From a bacterium (GTDB taxonomy: Bacteria > Bdellovibrionota_B > Oligoflexia > Silvanigrellales > Silvanigrellaceae): a stretch of 64,000 nt of DNA. The stretch covers positions 1 through 64,000 of the forward strand of contig RGDM01000011.1 in assembly GCA_009918675.1 (NCBI GenBank), read 5' to 3'. This document shows positions 25,555-34,224 of the stretch, piece by piece (positions within the stretch are counted from its first letter, which is position 1; the number at the start of each line of letters is the position of its first letter). A program made the translations under genes and the position numbers. The notes beneath the pieces are model-generated. The model made no database searches. It worked only from the letters and a program-made list of their open reading frames with translations, and had not been told where the DNA came from.

Positions 25555-28368
25555 CTAGCAGGCAAGATTGACGGGAGTTCCCGGCCTTTGCGAACCCACC
25601 GTGCAGTAGATTTCCTCAATTAACTTTTGTTCCAACATATTCGTCGGCGCAAGATTGTAGAGTCTGAGAATGTTCTCTCCCTCGCTTCCTGACAACCGTC
25701 CCGCACGCTCAAGCCCTTTAATTAAGAAATAGAGGCTCTGGATTGATGTGTTTTCGCCTATGCAAGTTTGCATTTTTTCAATGCCAGCTTTGATGTTCCC
25801 TTGGGCGAGCATGAGATAGCCATGCAGGACCGCAGTTTCGGCTGGGACTTTTTGGCTTCCGTCATAAATATCCAAAGCAGCTTCAAGGAGACTCTGTGCC
25901 TTGCGAAAGTTAGTACCGTGAAGTGCGAGTTTCAGAGCTTCGAGTTCAAAAAGCTTTGAGCGAACATGCTTGTCTTCCACTCCAGCCTTCACCGCGATAT
26001 CAAGCCATTCATCCACAAGCGGCCATTCCATTGCTTGGCTGTACATGCGTGCGATACACATTGCCAAATGTGAGAAAGTCCATTTTGCATTGCCCGTTTG
26101 CAGAAGCATTAAAGTTTGTTGAGCTGCCAGGCGTGGCTGGTAGCTTGCACCAACTTTGCTGAAGAACTCAATGACGTTTTCATTTTTCTCATTGAGCATG
26201 AAAAGAATCTTGCCCAAGATAAACGAATATTCAGACAATCCAGATTGCAGAGCTTTGCGTCCATGCTCAATGAATTGACTGATCATCTCCTCTGAAAGTG
26301 CATTTTGTTGTCCGCTCAGATGAGAATCGAGGACTGAATAAACAGCTTCGCCAAAATATGGATCGCTGTTCTTGATTGCAGAAGGAACTGCAAGCCTGAG
26401 TGCAACCAGCAGATACTGAGCACTCCACGGATTAACCTTCAATGACCTGTCGATTTCCTGTTTGGCTTCGTCGGTTTCTCCAACAGACAAGAGTGCACTG
26501 GCCCGCGCCCAATGGAGTTCACTCCGCTGTTGAGTTGTCAGTCCTTGAATTTCGTTTGTCTTGCGAGCAATTTCTTGCGCCGAGAAAAATTCCTTATTTT
26601 TAATGAGGAAGTTTAGGTAGCGAAGAACTGACTCTACATTCAATGAATCGAGTTCGTACATCATTGAAAAGTGATGTTTGGCTCTCTCATTAATTCCAAG
26701 ACGCGAGAGCATCTCGCTCATGTAAAAATGAATTTCTGCGTCATCATTCGTGTCCTGCAGAGCTTCTTGCATCAGTTGAAGAGCCACTGCAGCTTGATTC
26801 TTTGCGAGAGCGTCGCGAATTTTGTTTTTCCGCTCCATGTACGGACGAATTGCTACGGATGCCAGCGTGAGTTCACAAAGGAGTTGGCAGAATCTTATTT
26901 CTGGATTGCCTGCATGATTCAGATAAGTCGTTTTGAGGCACTCTTTCAATGAAAGAGAAGCATAATGCGCCACGCAATGAGCTGCGGTTTTACTCGCCAA
27001 ATCAAGGGGTGTATCTTTTGCAATCAAAACAGAATAAAGGCACAAGCGGGCCAGATTTGGCAATCCATACTCTTCGGCGATTTGTCCGATGAAGGCTATT
27101 TGCGCAGGACTTTTCGGCGATTTTTTGCATGCAATTGCAATATTCTCAGCTTCACGTCGACATGCCTCTGCCGCAGAGACGTTGGCATCAAGCTTGTACG
27201 CATTCATCGCGCCAAGCAGGCAGAGAATTTCAATTTCAGGTGGCACCTCTCCGCGTTGACGCTGCATCCAATCCGCGAGCGTGCGCAGAGCTGCTATTGC
27301 ATGCGAACTTTCTCGTTTTTCAATGAAGTGTTTGTAAAGCCGAATATGTGTCTCATAGGTTCCATGCACAAGAAATTTGTCGAGCTGTTCAAACTTCTCA
27401 GCATAATCGTTTGTGCTCTCAGGCAGTGCTCCAATCTGTTGGAGTTCAGCCATTGTTGCCAAAACGGCAAGCGAATTCGGATTTAACTGATATGATCTCG
27501 TCCAAGCATCGACAGCTTCTTGCAGATGGCCCGTAAGTTCGAGAGCACATCCCAGCACGAACCAAGCAAAGGAGTTGAGAGGTTGGCGGTCGCGTAATCT
27601 CAGAGCAGCACTCAGAAGCGGGTGCTGAGGAACGGAAATTTCAGATTGATGACTCAGTTCTACTGAGCTTTGCCCAAGAACGAGTTCTTTGTCAGAATCT
27701 GCGGACGCATCCGGCAGAGTTGGGATATTGGGTGGAACGGCGTCATCTGGATAAGTCGGCGAGCGTTCGATGCGCCAACCTCGAGACGAAGGCAGCGACG
27801 TTGGTGGACGGCTCGATTCCCATCGTGACAGCAATTGACGGGTTGCTTCATCATTGCCACTGACTTTTCGTTCGCTGAATGCCTCATTTTCAGCATCAAG
27901 AGCGACGACATCTTTTTGCCGCATACGCTGAACATCGATTCGTGGTGGAGGCTCTTCCTTCAAAAAAGTCGAGTCATCCGACGTCAATTCTTCTTGGCGG
28001 ATTTGACTCAACAGAAATGCCGCTTCAATAGCCGTGTGCTCAGGATTTAATCCGCGCAGTCGTTTGTATTCCTCAACAACATCTGTGAGAGCTTCTGTTC
28101 GGCAAGCAACTTCAATTCTGCGGAAGTGAATTTCAGCATCATTCCAAAACATGCTGGCCAATTGAGCCAATTGTCGACTCGCTGCCTCGAAGTCTTGAAC
28201 GAAGATGAGTTTGTTTACTTCGGAAAAAAGCGTCGTCTTGTATGCAAGTTTCGCGGTAAAGCGGCGATAGCGTGCAAGCCGCTTGAGACGGTTCAGGTTT
28301 TCCCGTCTGGCAGCGCTAAGCTGGTTGTTGTGTTGTCTAGACTTCGTCCTTGAGCGTCTTGACACCAT
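25555..28368 (-). CDS. Large TPR-like helical repeat protein (937 aa)
   Basis: After an Arg/Lys/Gln/Asn-rich N-terminus (MVSRRSRTKSRQHNNQ), the protein is almost wholly helical, with repeated TPR-like units such as LNSFAWFVLGCALELTGH (about 280) and NDDAEIHFYMSEMLSRLGI, and more toward the C-terminus. A charged, probably unstructured stretch with many Arg, Ser and Pro (about 165-240) divides two helical parts. No signal peptide is seen, so it should be cytoplasmic. TPR proteins act as assembly scaffolds. GGAG lies 7 bases before the ATG at 28368; the ATG at 28410 with GAGG 5 bases upstream is an alternative. It follows the Pro-rich tail-anchored protein and diverges from gspL, so a part in secretion-machine assembly is possible. 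Confidence 0.82.
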   Translation of the reverse strand: MVSRRSRTKSRQHNNQLSAARRENLNRLKRLARYRRFTAKLAYKTTLFSEVNKLIFVQDFEAASRQLAQLASMFWNDAEIHFRRIEVACRTEALTDVVEEYKRLRGLNPEHTAIEAAFLLSQIRQEELTSDDSTFLKEEPPPRIDVQRMRQKDVVALDAENEAFSERKVSGNDEATRQLLSRWESSRPPTSLPSSRGWRIERSPTYPDDAVPPNIPTLPDASADSDKELVLGQSSVELSHQSEISVPQHPLLSAALRLRDRQPLNSFAWFVLGCALELTGHLQEAVDAWTRSYQLNPNSLAVLATMAELQQIGALPESTNDYAEKFEQLDKFLVHGTYETHIRLYKHFIEKRESSHAIAALRTLADWMQRQRGEVPPEIEILCLLGAMNAYKLDANVSAAEACRREAENIAIACKKSPKSPAQIAFIGQIAEEYGLPNLARLCLYSVLIAKDTPLDLASKTAAHCVAHYASLSLKECLKTTYLNHAGNPEIRFCQLLCELTLASVAIRPYMERKNKIRDALAKNQAAVALQLMQEALQDTNDDAEIHFYMSEMLSRLGINERAKHHFSMMYELDSLNVESVLRYLNFLIKNKEFFSAQEIARKTNEIQGLTTQQRSELHWARASALLSVGETDEAKQEIDRSLKVNPWSAQYLLVALRLAVPSAIKNSDPYFGEAVYSVLDSHLSGQQNALSEEMISQFIEHGRKALQSGLSEYSFILGKILFMLNEKNENVIEFFSKVGASYQPRLAAQQTLMLLQTGNAKWTFSHLAMCIARMYSQAMEWPLVDEWLDIAVKAGVEDKHVRSKLFELEALKLALHGTNFRKAQSLLEAALDIYDGSQKVPAETAVLHGYLMLAQGNIKAGIEKMQTCIGENTSIQSLYFLIKGLERAGRLSGSEGENILRLYNLAPTNMLEQKLIEEIYCTVGSQRPGTPVNLAC

Positions 28369-28509
28369 GAGAAATCTCCAATCAAGAGAGCGGGCACCCA
28401 CTCTTTTCATCGGAGCCTCATCGTGGAACTGAAGGCAAAAAGTCTGCGTCAGACTTGGGTTTTGTCAGAAGAAACTCAGCTAAGATTGGGAAAAGCGATG
28501 GGTTACGGA

Positions 28510-29343
28510 TCAGTGGGTATAGCCAGGACCCATGAAAAAATAGCCGGCGACCAGGAAGAAGATCACGACAAGAAGCGGAATGAGGAATTCTCGGCGCATT
28601 CCAAGAATATAATTTTGTTCCTTTTTTCCATGCAGGAGTAGCTCGAGGTCTTTTGGCGCGCCTGAAGCGGGCGGTGGATCGAAATGATGCAGGCTAGATG
28701 CAGGCTTGTCGGCTGCCGCTGACACATTTGGGGGTGCGGTTCTTGGGGGAGGCGCCGTTTTCGGCGGTGGTGGCAGCTGAGTTTGAAGATTCGTCGGCTG
28801 AGGTGCTTCGGTTTTGTTCACGACCGGGTTCGGTGGAACAGATTTCTGCAAATTTTGTGGTGCATTTTGATTGGCGGCCTTCTCTTCCACTGCAATTTTT
28901 GCCGGTGCTTCCACGACCGGCGGCGCAGGTGGCGCGGGTGGAGCAGGCGGAGCCGCAGGTGGTGGCGGTGGCACAGGCGGTTTTGCTGCCGCTGCTTGTG
29001 GTGCCGGTGGCGCGGGTGGAGCAGGCGGAGCCGCAGGTGGTGGTGGTTTTACAGCTTCCTGAGGCAGAGCATCATTTTTCTGTTGTGTGTTTCGAAGAAT
29101 CGCGTCTTCAGAAACAGAGGAGACATCATCAGTCGATTTGTCACTCTCATGAGCACTATTTAACAGTGTTTCAAGCTTAATTGAGGCTCTCGAGACAACA
29201 GGAAGTATTGCCGTTGCTTCACCCGTTTCAGATCCTGGGTGATAAAAGCTCTTTTCGATTTCCGTAAGGTAACGGTCGAGACGGCGAGCGATTCGCCGAA
29301 GAATCAGCTCTTCAGACTCTCTTCTCTCAGTGCCCCTCTGCAT
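28510..29343 (-). CDS. Pro/Ala-rich C-tail-anchored membrane protein (277 aa)
   Basis: A charged helical N-terminal domain (about 1-80, with ILRRIARRLDRYLTEIEKSF) leads into a Pro/Ala-rich region (about 95-225) with runs such as APPAPPAPPAP. One hydrophobic helix near the C-terminus (FLIPLLVVIFFLVAGYFF) leaves only about six residues beyond it. There is no signal peptide, so a C-tail anchor with the Pro-rich region in the cytoplasm is the simplest topology. The start could be the ATG at 29343 or a GTG at 29361. A role in holding partners, such as the TPR protein downstream or the T2SS platform encoded divergently, is inference. Confidence 0.75.
   Translation of the reverse strand: MQRGTERRESEELILRRIARRLDRYLTEIEKSFYHPGSETGEATAILPVVSRASIKLETLLNSAHESDKSTDDVSSVSEDAILRNTQQKNDALPQEAVKPPPPAAPPAPPAPPAPQAAAAKPPVPPPPPAAPPAPPAPPAPPVVEAPAKIAVEEKAANQNAPQNLQKSVPPNPVVNKTEAPQPTNLQTQLPPPPKTAPPPRTAPPNVSAAADKPASSLHHFDPPPASGAPKDLELLLHGKKEQNYILGMRREFLIPLLVVIFFLVAGYFFMGPGYTH
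28928..29043. repeat. Perfect 38-bp direct repeat inside the Pro-rich gene
   Basis: Positions 28928-28965 and 29006-29043 are identical over 38 bases and 78 bases apart (26 codons), so the copies stay in frame. They encode the AAPPAPPAPPAP segments. Such exact repeats can expand or contract by slippage without breaking the frame. Confidence 0.85.
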
Positions 29344-29463
29344 TGTCTTACTGCTCTCCACATGACTCTCGTTCGATACCCGGCAAGCGTATCACCTGAG
29401 CATGGAATTGACAGCCCTTCCGGCAAGATAGAGTTGTTGAATTGTCACATTGGTGGATTCGAT

Positions 29464-29499
29464 TGCCATTGAATTGGCATCGAGGAGAACCGCCTCGAT
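29464..29499. promoter_or_regulatory. Two inverted repeats upstream of gspL
   Basis: TGCCA-N6-TGGCA (29464-29479) is followed directly by ATCGAGG-N7-CCTCGAT (29479-29499). They lie about 85-120 bases before the gspL ATG, in the 239-base gap between divergent genes. The dyads could be operators; no clear -10/-35 pair is seen. Confidence 0.4.
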
Positions 29500-29582
29500 C
29501 GGTTACACTTGAGCGATTGAATTCGATGAAAGCGCTTCGAGGGATCAACTCTTTCGAACAAGGCTGAGGGTAGGACGCCGGT

Positions 29583-31283
29583 ATGCAAAAAATTTTGGGA
29601 CTCGACTTTGGAAGCTACAGCATTAAAGCCGTAGAGATTACCCACACATTTAATGCCTACAAGGTCGAGCGATTTTACGAAGTCGCAGTGCCTGAAATTG
29701 AAGGTCTAAATCCTGAACTTGTTGAGTACACTGCGATTCGGCAGTTGTTCAATGAAAACTCAATTGAGGTTGATCGAACCTTCACGGCAATGAATGGTTT
29801 GATGGTGTCAACCCGCACATTCAATTTTCAAAACGTTAAGAAGCGCGATATTCCTCTGGTAGTGCAAAACGAGCTTGAAGCCAATGCGCCATTCAATCTT
29901 GAAGATACAATTATCGATCAGCAGATCATCGACACGGTTAATGGAAATACCTCCGTGCTGTCTGCAATGTGTCGCAAAGAAAATATTGAGGCCTTTCTTG
30001 GAGCGCTCAAGGAACTTGAAATTGAGCCAAAGGTTATTGACATTGATTACCTCACGTTCATTAATCTCTTTCCGTTTTTAAACTCTGAGAAGAGCCTCCG
30101 CACTGAGCCTTCAACATCAATGCGATTGCCCGTTTTTGACTACGGACAGCAATGCAAACTTATCCTCGATATTGGTCACATGAAAACCGCGATGATTCTT
30201 GTTAACAACAATAGATTTGTTGCAGCCAGAACCATTCGTATGGGTGGTCGTTACATCACTGAAATGCTCTCAAAAGGCCTTGGCGTCACCTACGGCGAAG
30301 CACAGCGATTGAAACATGCTGTCAGTTACCTGGAGTATAAGCCAGATTCCAAGGCTGAAATCGGACAAGAAGCGGAATTTGCGGTTGCTCAGCAGATGGG
30401 CTTGGCAGCTACGGACATTGTCAAAGAAATCATCCGAACTCTTCACTCGTTTAAGGCGCAGGAAAGACTCGTTCCAGCGCAGATTCTCGTGACCGGTGGT
30501 ACGGCTTGCATTAGGAACATCATCCCATTCCTGGAAGAAGCAATTGAATTGCCGATCAGCATGATGAGTTTTGATGCAGAACGTCTGAAAGTTGATGAAG
30601 CCGATGATGACAAAACTCCAATTCTTTCGCAGGCCCTCGCGATTGCGCTGCGTGGAGTTCCAGGAAAGCTGCAATCTCAGATCAATCTCCGAAAAGGTGA
30701 GCTTGCGCTTGTCGGTAGTTACGATTCGGTCTTCAAGCAAATTTCGAATATTTCACTATTGGCATTTGGGCTGGTGATTTGTCTTGTTGGAAGTTATGCG
30801 CTGCGGTGGTGGCTTTATACCGATCATATTGAGGCGCTCAAGAAACAATTTCAGGTTGAAATTAAGCAGACCCTTGGAAATGAACCTAAAGAGCTAAAGA
30901 ATATCGCTACTCAGGCAAGCTGGGATCTAAAACGTTATTCAGACAAAGCATTCCAGTTGATGGATGAGGACTCGCGCTCAAAGAAAGCGGCTATCGATAA
31001 TTTCCTGGGATTGAGAAGCGCTGTTCCGCTGAAGGTACTCCGGGACCTCTCGAACTCGGTTGAGAAAAAAATCACTCTCGATTTAACTAATTTTCACGTC
31101 CACTCCTCTGGTCAAGTTGATATCGAAGGTGAAACCGTTGACCTTGCAACAGCGGAAGAAATTGGATCAATTATCAAAACCGTTCCGAGTCTACAAAATT
31201 TGAAAGTCAACAACCCCGAGCGTGTTCCTGGGTCTGACAAAGTTAAGTTTAGTATGAACGCAACTGTGAAAGAGGTGAACTGA
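29583..31283 (+). CDS. gspL: Type II secretion protein GspL (PilM-like)
   Basis: The 566-residue protein opens with LGLDFGSYSIKAVEI, the PilM-type actin-fold start. It continues with SALCRKE-like and LDIGHMKTAMIL/ILVTGGTACIRNI segments that form the nucleotide-fold core (to about 345). A transmembrane helix (about 388-408) then leads to a periplasmic domain of about 150 residues ending in a ferredoxin-like strand pattern. This combines the PilM and PilN parts and matches GspL, the inner-membrane platform component that binds the GspE ATPase. The next two genes fit GspM and GspN, so assignment to T2SS rather than type IV pili rests on context. Confidence 0.82.
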   Translation: MQKILGLDFGSYSIKAVEITHTFNAYKVERFYEVAVPEIEGLNPELVEYTAIRQLFNENSIEVDRTFTAMNGLMVSTRTFNFQNVKKRDIPLVVQNELEANAPFNLEDTIIDQQIIDTVNGNTSVLSAMCRKENIEAFLGALKELEIEPKVIDIDYLTFINLFPFLNSEKSLRTEPSTSMRLPVFDYGQQCKLILDIGHMKTAMILVNNNRFVAARTIRMGGRYITEMLSKGLGVTYGEAQRLKHAVSYLEYKPDSKAEIGQEAEFAVAQQMGLAATDIVKEIIRTLHSFKAQERLVPAQILVTGGTACIRNIIPFLEEAIELPISMMSFDAERLKVDEADDDKTPILSQALAIALRGVPGKLQSQINLRKGELALVGSYDSVFKQISNISLLAFGLVICLVGSYALRWWLYTDHIEALKKQFQVEIKQTLGNEPKELKNIATQASWDLKRYSDKAFQLMDEDSRSKKAAIDNFLGLRSAVPLKVLRDLSNSVEKKITLDLTNFHVHSSGQVDIEGETVDLATAEEIGSIIKTVPSLQNLKVNNPERVPGSDKVKFSMNATVKEVN

Positions 31284-31284
31284 A

Positions 31285-31959
31285 ATGAACGCAGGTGCGA
31301 CCGAATTTCCGGAATCGCAGCAGGGTGGAATTCCTCGCTGGCTTCTCCCTGTTCGAGAAATTATCTTTGGAAAACAAAATGAACGCATCGAATATTTCAT
31401 GGACAGCTATTTCAAACTTCCTCCGGAAGGACGAACGGCTGTCATTGCGGGAGGCTTCCTGCTCGCGGGCCTGATAGTTTTTGGTTTTATTGGTCTTTAT
31501 TTGTCGGCACTCAGCAATCTCCAATCGCGGCTCGATGAATCATTTCAGGCAATGAATAAGCTTCGTGCAAAGCAAGTTGAGTACTCTGTGACGAAGAAAA
31601 AGTTTGATGAGCTTGACCGAAGGATTTCGGGAGTGACCCAAAGCCAGCAAATCCTCTCCTTACTTGAGACGAAAGCGAAATCACTCGAGCTTCAGATCAG
31701 CAGCAACACAAAAACAGACAAAGCATCGAGCGAGAAAGATTTTATTCGCGGCACGCTGTTGGCTGAGAAATATAAAGCAACGCGTTCAGAGTTTCGTGTT
31801 TCGAATGTGAGTTTGAAGAAGATTATTGATTTTGTTGTTGCAATTGAAGGTGACGATAAGCTTTTGCGAGTCAGCGATTTGCGTATCAAAGGGCTCTATC
31901 AAAATAAATTATTTTTTGATGCGACTTTTGCAGTTGATGGAATTGAGTTGAAGAAATAA
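31285..31959 (+). CDS. gspM: Type II secretion protein GspM
   Basis: The 224-residue bitopic protein has a cytoplasmic N-terminus of about 50 residues, one transmembrane helix (about 51-76) and a periplasmic coiled coil (about 77-135). A small C-terminal domain shows alternating strands (LLRVSDLRIKGLYQNKLFFDATFAVDGIEL). This is the PilO/GspM layout, which pairs with GspL. Its ATG starts one base after the gspL stop, with GAGGTG overlapping the gspL end, so translation is coupled. Sequence in this family is poorly conserved and the name rests mainly on architecture and position. Confidence 0.75.
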   Translation: MNAGATEFPESQQGGIPRWLLPVREIIFGKQNERIEYFMDSYFKLPPEGRTAVIAGGFLLAGLIVFGFIGLYLSALSNLQSRLDESFQAMNKLRAKQVEYSVTKKKFDELDRRISGVTQSQQILSLLETKAKSLELQISSNTKTDKASSEKDFIRGTLLAEKYKATRSEFRVSNVSLKKIIDFVVAIEGDDKLLRVSDLRIKGLYQNKLFFDATFAVDGIELKK

Positions 31960-31982
31960 TTCTGGTCAGGAGTCAATTGATA

Positions 31983-33119
31983 ATGGAAACAACCGAACCG
32001 AAAAGCAGTCTTGTCGCAGAAGACATGCCTGTGCTCGTCGCGGAAAAAGACGCCGATTCCGAAGCAGAACTCTCTCCGCGCCGCTCAACTCTATTCAATT
32101 CCGAAACTTGGACAGGCAACATGTCGCCGCGACTGAAAAAGTCGAAGCGGGCGCGAGCTGTCTTGACCTATTCAGTTTTCGGAGTGATTTCATTCATCGT
32201 TTTTCTCTATGTCTCTTTTCCATTCAATGTGGTTAAGGAAGTTGCCGTCAGCAATGTGAATGAGATTTTCATTCAAATGAAATCTCCCATGCGTCTGTCT
32301 GTTGCTAGTTTCAGGCCGCGCTTTCCGCTTGGATTGAATTTTGAAGACATTCAATTGAGCAACGTAAATGATCCTTTGGCGAATGTGAAAATTGGAAAGG
32401 CCTCTGTGTCTATTGGCGTGATACCTCTTTTCTGGGGCAGTGTTTCGACTAATTTGAAGCTCACACAATCGGGCGGAAGCTTGGAAGTTGATTCTTCACA
32501 GAGTATTCGATCGCTCACAAAAATGGGCAGCGTTCGTGGCGCGCGTCTTCCACCCGGAAATTTTCGAGTTGATTTCTCAAGCTTTGAAATTAAACCTTTC
32601 ATTGCGAACGCACTGGCTTACGTGCGTTCGAGCAATGATCCTTCTCTGCAGACCATTCAATCATTTCTGCGCACAGAGGTGAGCGGGCAGATTTCCGGAG
32701 TTGTTAAAGTTTCTCTGCCTGATCCGGGTGAGTCGTTTGATAAAGCCTTGGCTGATATTGATTTAAAGATTGGCAAGGCCTATTTCGAACTCAAAGATGA
32801 AAATCTTGCCATTCCCCGACAAGAGTTTACGGAATCAAGAATCAAGGCAAAGTTAAACAAAAAATCACTAGAAGTTTTGCAAGAAACCAAATTTATCGCA
32901 AATGATCTTGGGGTGGAACTCGCGGGGCGTATGAATATTTCCGATGCTCTTGATATCACTGACGTGAAGCTGAATCTTGGTTTGGCGTTGCGTGGAAAAA
33001 TTGAAGAAAACTTCAAAAACTTGCTCCCGATTCTTCTCAAGTGCGAAACCTCGAAAATGATCGCTGGTAAAATGAACGTTGAGCTCAGCGGTAATTTTGC
33101 AGCTCTCAGTTGTCATTAA
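31983..33119 (+). CDS. gspN: Type II secretion protein GspN (AsmA-like)
   Basis: The 378-residue protein begins with a polar acidic cytoplasmic segment, then a transmembrane helix (about 58-80, YSVFGVISFIVFLYVSFPF). Repeated strand-rich sequence follows, as in the AsmA/GspN fold: RFPLGLNFEDIQLSN, VSIGVIPLFWGSV and VKLNLGLALRGKIEENF. This long GspN type is known from deltaproteobacterial T2SS operons, where it follows gspM. AGGAG lies 10 bases before the ATG at 31983; a TTG at 31977 is less likely. It is the last gsp gene here, so the rest of the system must lie elsewhere. Confidence 0.75.
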   Translation: METTEPKSSLVAEDMPVLVAEKDADSEAELSPRRSTLFNSETWTGNMSPRLKKSKRARAVLTYSVFGVISFIVFLYVSFPFNVVKEVAVSNVNEIFIQMKSPMRLSVASFRPRFPLGLNFEDIQLSNVNDPLANVKIGKASVSIGVIPLFWGSVSTNLKLTQSGGSLEVDSSQSIRSLTKMGSVRGARLPPGNFRVDFSSFEIKPFIANALAYVRSSNDPSLQTIQSFLRTEVSGQISGVVKVSLPDPGESFDKALADIDLKIGKAYFELKDENLAIPRQEFTESRIKAKLNKKSLEVLQETKFIANDLGVELAGRMNISDALDITDVKLNLGLALRGKIEENFKNLLPILLKCETSKMIAGKMNVELSGNFAALSCH

Positions 33120-33143
33120 CAGCACAAAAAAAAGGGGTTCACA

Positions 33144-34181
33144 ATGCTTTTACGGCTTGGCGTGGTATGTCCGACATGGCTCCGAACTTCTTTGATGTTG
33201 CTCGTTCTTTGCATCACTGTTCAAACACGACCTGTCTTTGCAGCACAGACAGCAGAAAAGCAGTACGATTGGGACGAAAGCAGCGTTCCAAAACTTGGTT
33301 CTGGCGTTCCTTTGTCAGCCAAGAACTTGCTCGAAACTGAATTTTTTTCTGGAGTTCGTGATTACCAAATCGGTGATGAGTGGGGGAAGCGCCCCGTTGA
33401 TGTCACGCACCTACCTCAACAGAGTCCTGCTTATGTGCGGAGCGTTGGTGCAACCGCATTCTTCAATTCAGCCACCTCATTTTATCTCGGACGTTTTGGC
33501 AACGCACATGTCATGGCGACGAACCACCACGTCCTTGAGTCTGAATCGGGATGCACAGGACACATGGTCAATTTTGTTCTTCGTAAAAAGAAGTATTATT
33601 GCACAAGCATGATCGGAAGCTGGCCTGAAATTGACCTTGCTCTCTTCACAATTGATGTGCCTGCGGCTGAATCGGATTCATTAAAGATATTGGCGGGCAA
33701 TTTTGATTTTTATTCGTCTCTGTCTGAAGACACTCCTCTCATCACGGCTGGCTTTGGGATTGCCGGAAATGGCAACCGTCAGATGATGGTCAATGAAAAC
33801 GCTGACTGCAGAGTCATGTCGGGAACGGATGAGTTTCACTTGATGGCTGATCCGGATAAGTACAATCCAGCGGATTACAGCGCCTGGTCGTTTGCAACGG
33901 GTTGCAGTGTTTCACATGGTGATTCGGGTTCAGCAATGGTAAACCGCAAAACAGGTGCAGTCGTGGGGCTCTTGTGGACAGGAGCAATCCCGAAAGAGGA
34001 ACGCATTCAGCATTCGAACTATCTCAGGTCCTTGCAAAGTTCAAAGGGCGAAGAGATTTGGACATTGCTGACCTACGCTGTTCCTGCGCAAAAGATAGCT
34101 GTTAAATTGAAAGCGCTTTTAGCTTCCGGTGAATTAAAGCCAGAACATCAGCTGATTGTTAAAGAGCTGCTGACTAAATAA
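33144..34181 (+). CDS. Secreted trypsin-like serine protease
   Basis: The 345-residue protein has a long signal peptide (hydrophobic about 15-28, cleavage near VFAAQ at 34) and a chymotrypsin-fold protease domain. The predicted triad is His129 (ATNHHVLE), Asp164 (EIDLALF) and Ser261 (SHGDSGSAMV). Cys137 may pair with Cys153, and Cys222 with Cys254. The N-terminal 60 mature residues may be a propeptide. An AAGGGG ribosome site lies 6 bases before the ATG, and only 24 bases separate it from gspN. Placement right behind gspL-M-N suggests that it is exported by this type II system (inference). Confidence 0.86.
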   Translation: MLLRLGVVCPTWLRTSLMLLVLCITVQTRPVFAAQTAEKQYDWDESSVPKLGSGVPLSAKNLLETEFFSGVRDYQIGDEWGKRPVDVTHLPQQSPAYVRSVGATAFFNSATSFYLGRFGNAHVMATNHHVLESESGCTGHMVNFVLRKKKYYCTSMIGSWPEIDLALFTIDVPAAESDSLKILAGNFDFYSSLSEDTPLITAGFGIAGNGNRQMMVNENADCRVMSGTDEFHLMADPDKYNPADYSAWSFATGCSVSHGDSGSAMVNRKTGAVVGLLWTGAIPKEERIQHSNYLRSLQSSKGEEIWTLLTYAVPAQKIAVKLKALLASGELKPEHQLIVKELLTK

Positions 34182-34224
34182 AAGTCTTGGCACAGACCGA
34201 AGCGTAGTTAACAGCACCATACAT

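Noticed and set aside
28890-29050. CRISPR-like array suggested by the spaced repeats
   Set aside because: There are only two copies inside one reading frame, coding for Pro/Ala, with no leader or cas genes.
28698-29180. Long open frames antisense to the Pro-rich gene
   Set aside because: They arise from the GC-rich Pro/Ala repeat read backwards and give Val/Ala/Gly or Arg/Trp-rich sequence with no ribosome site.
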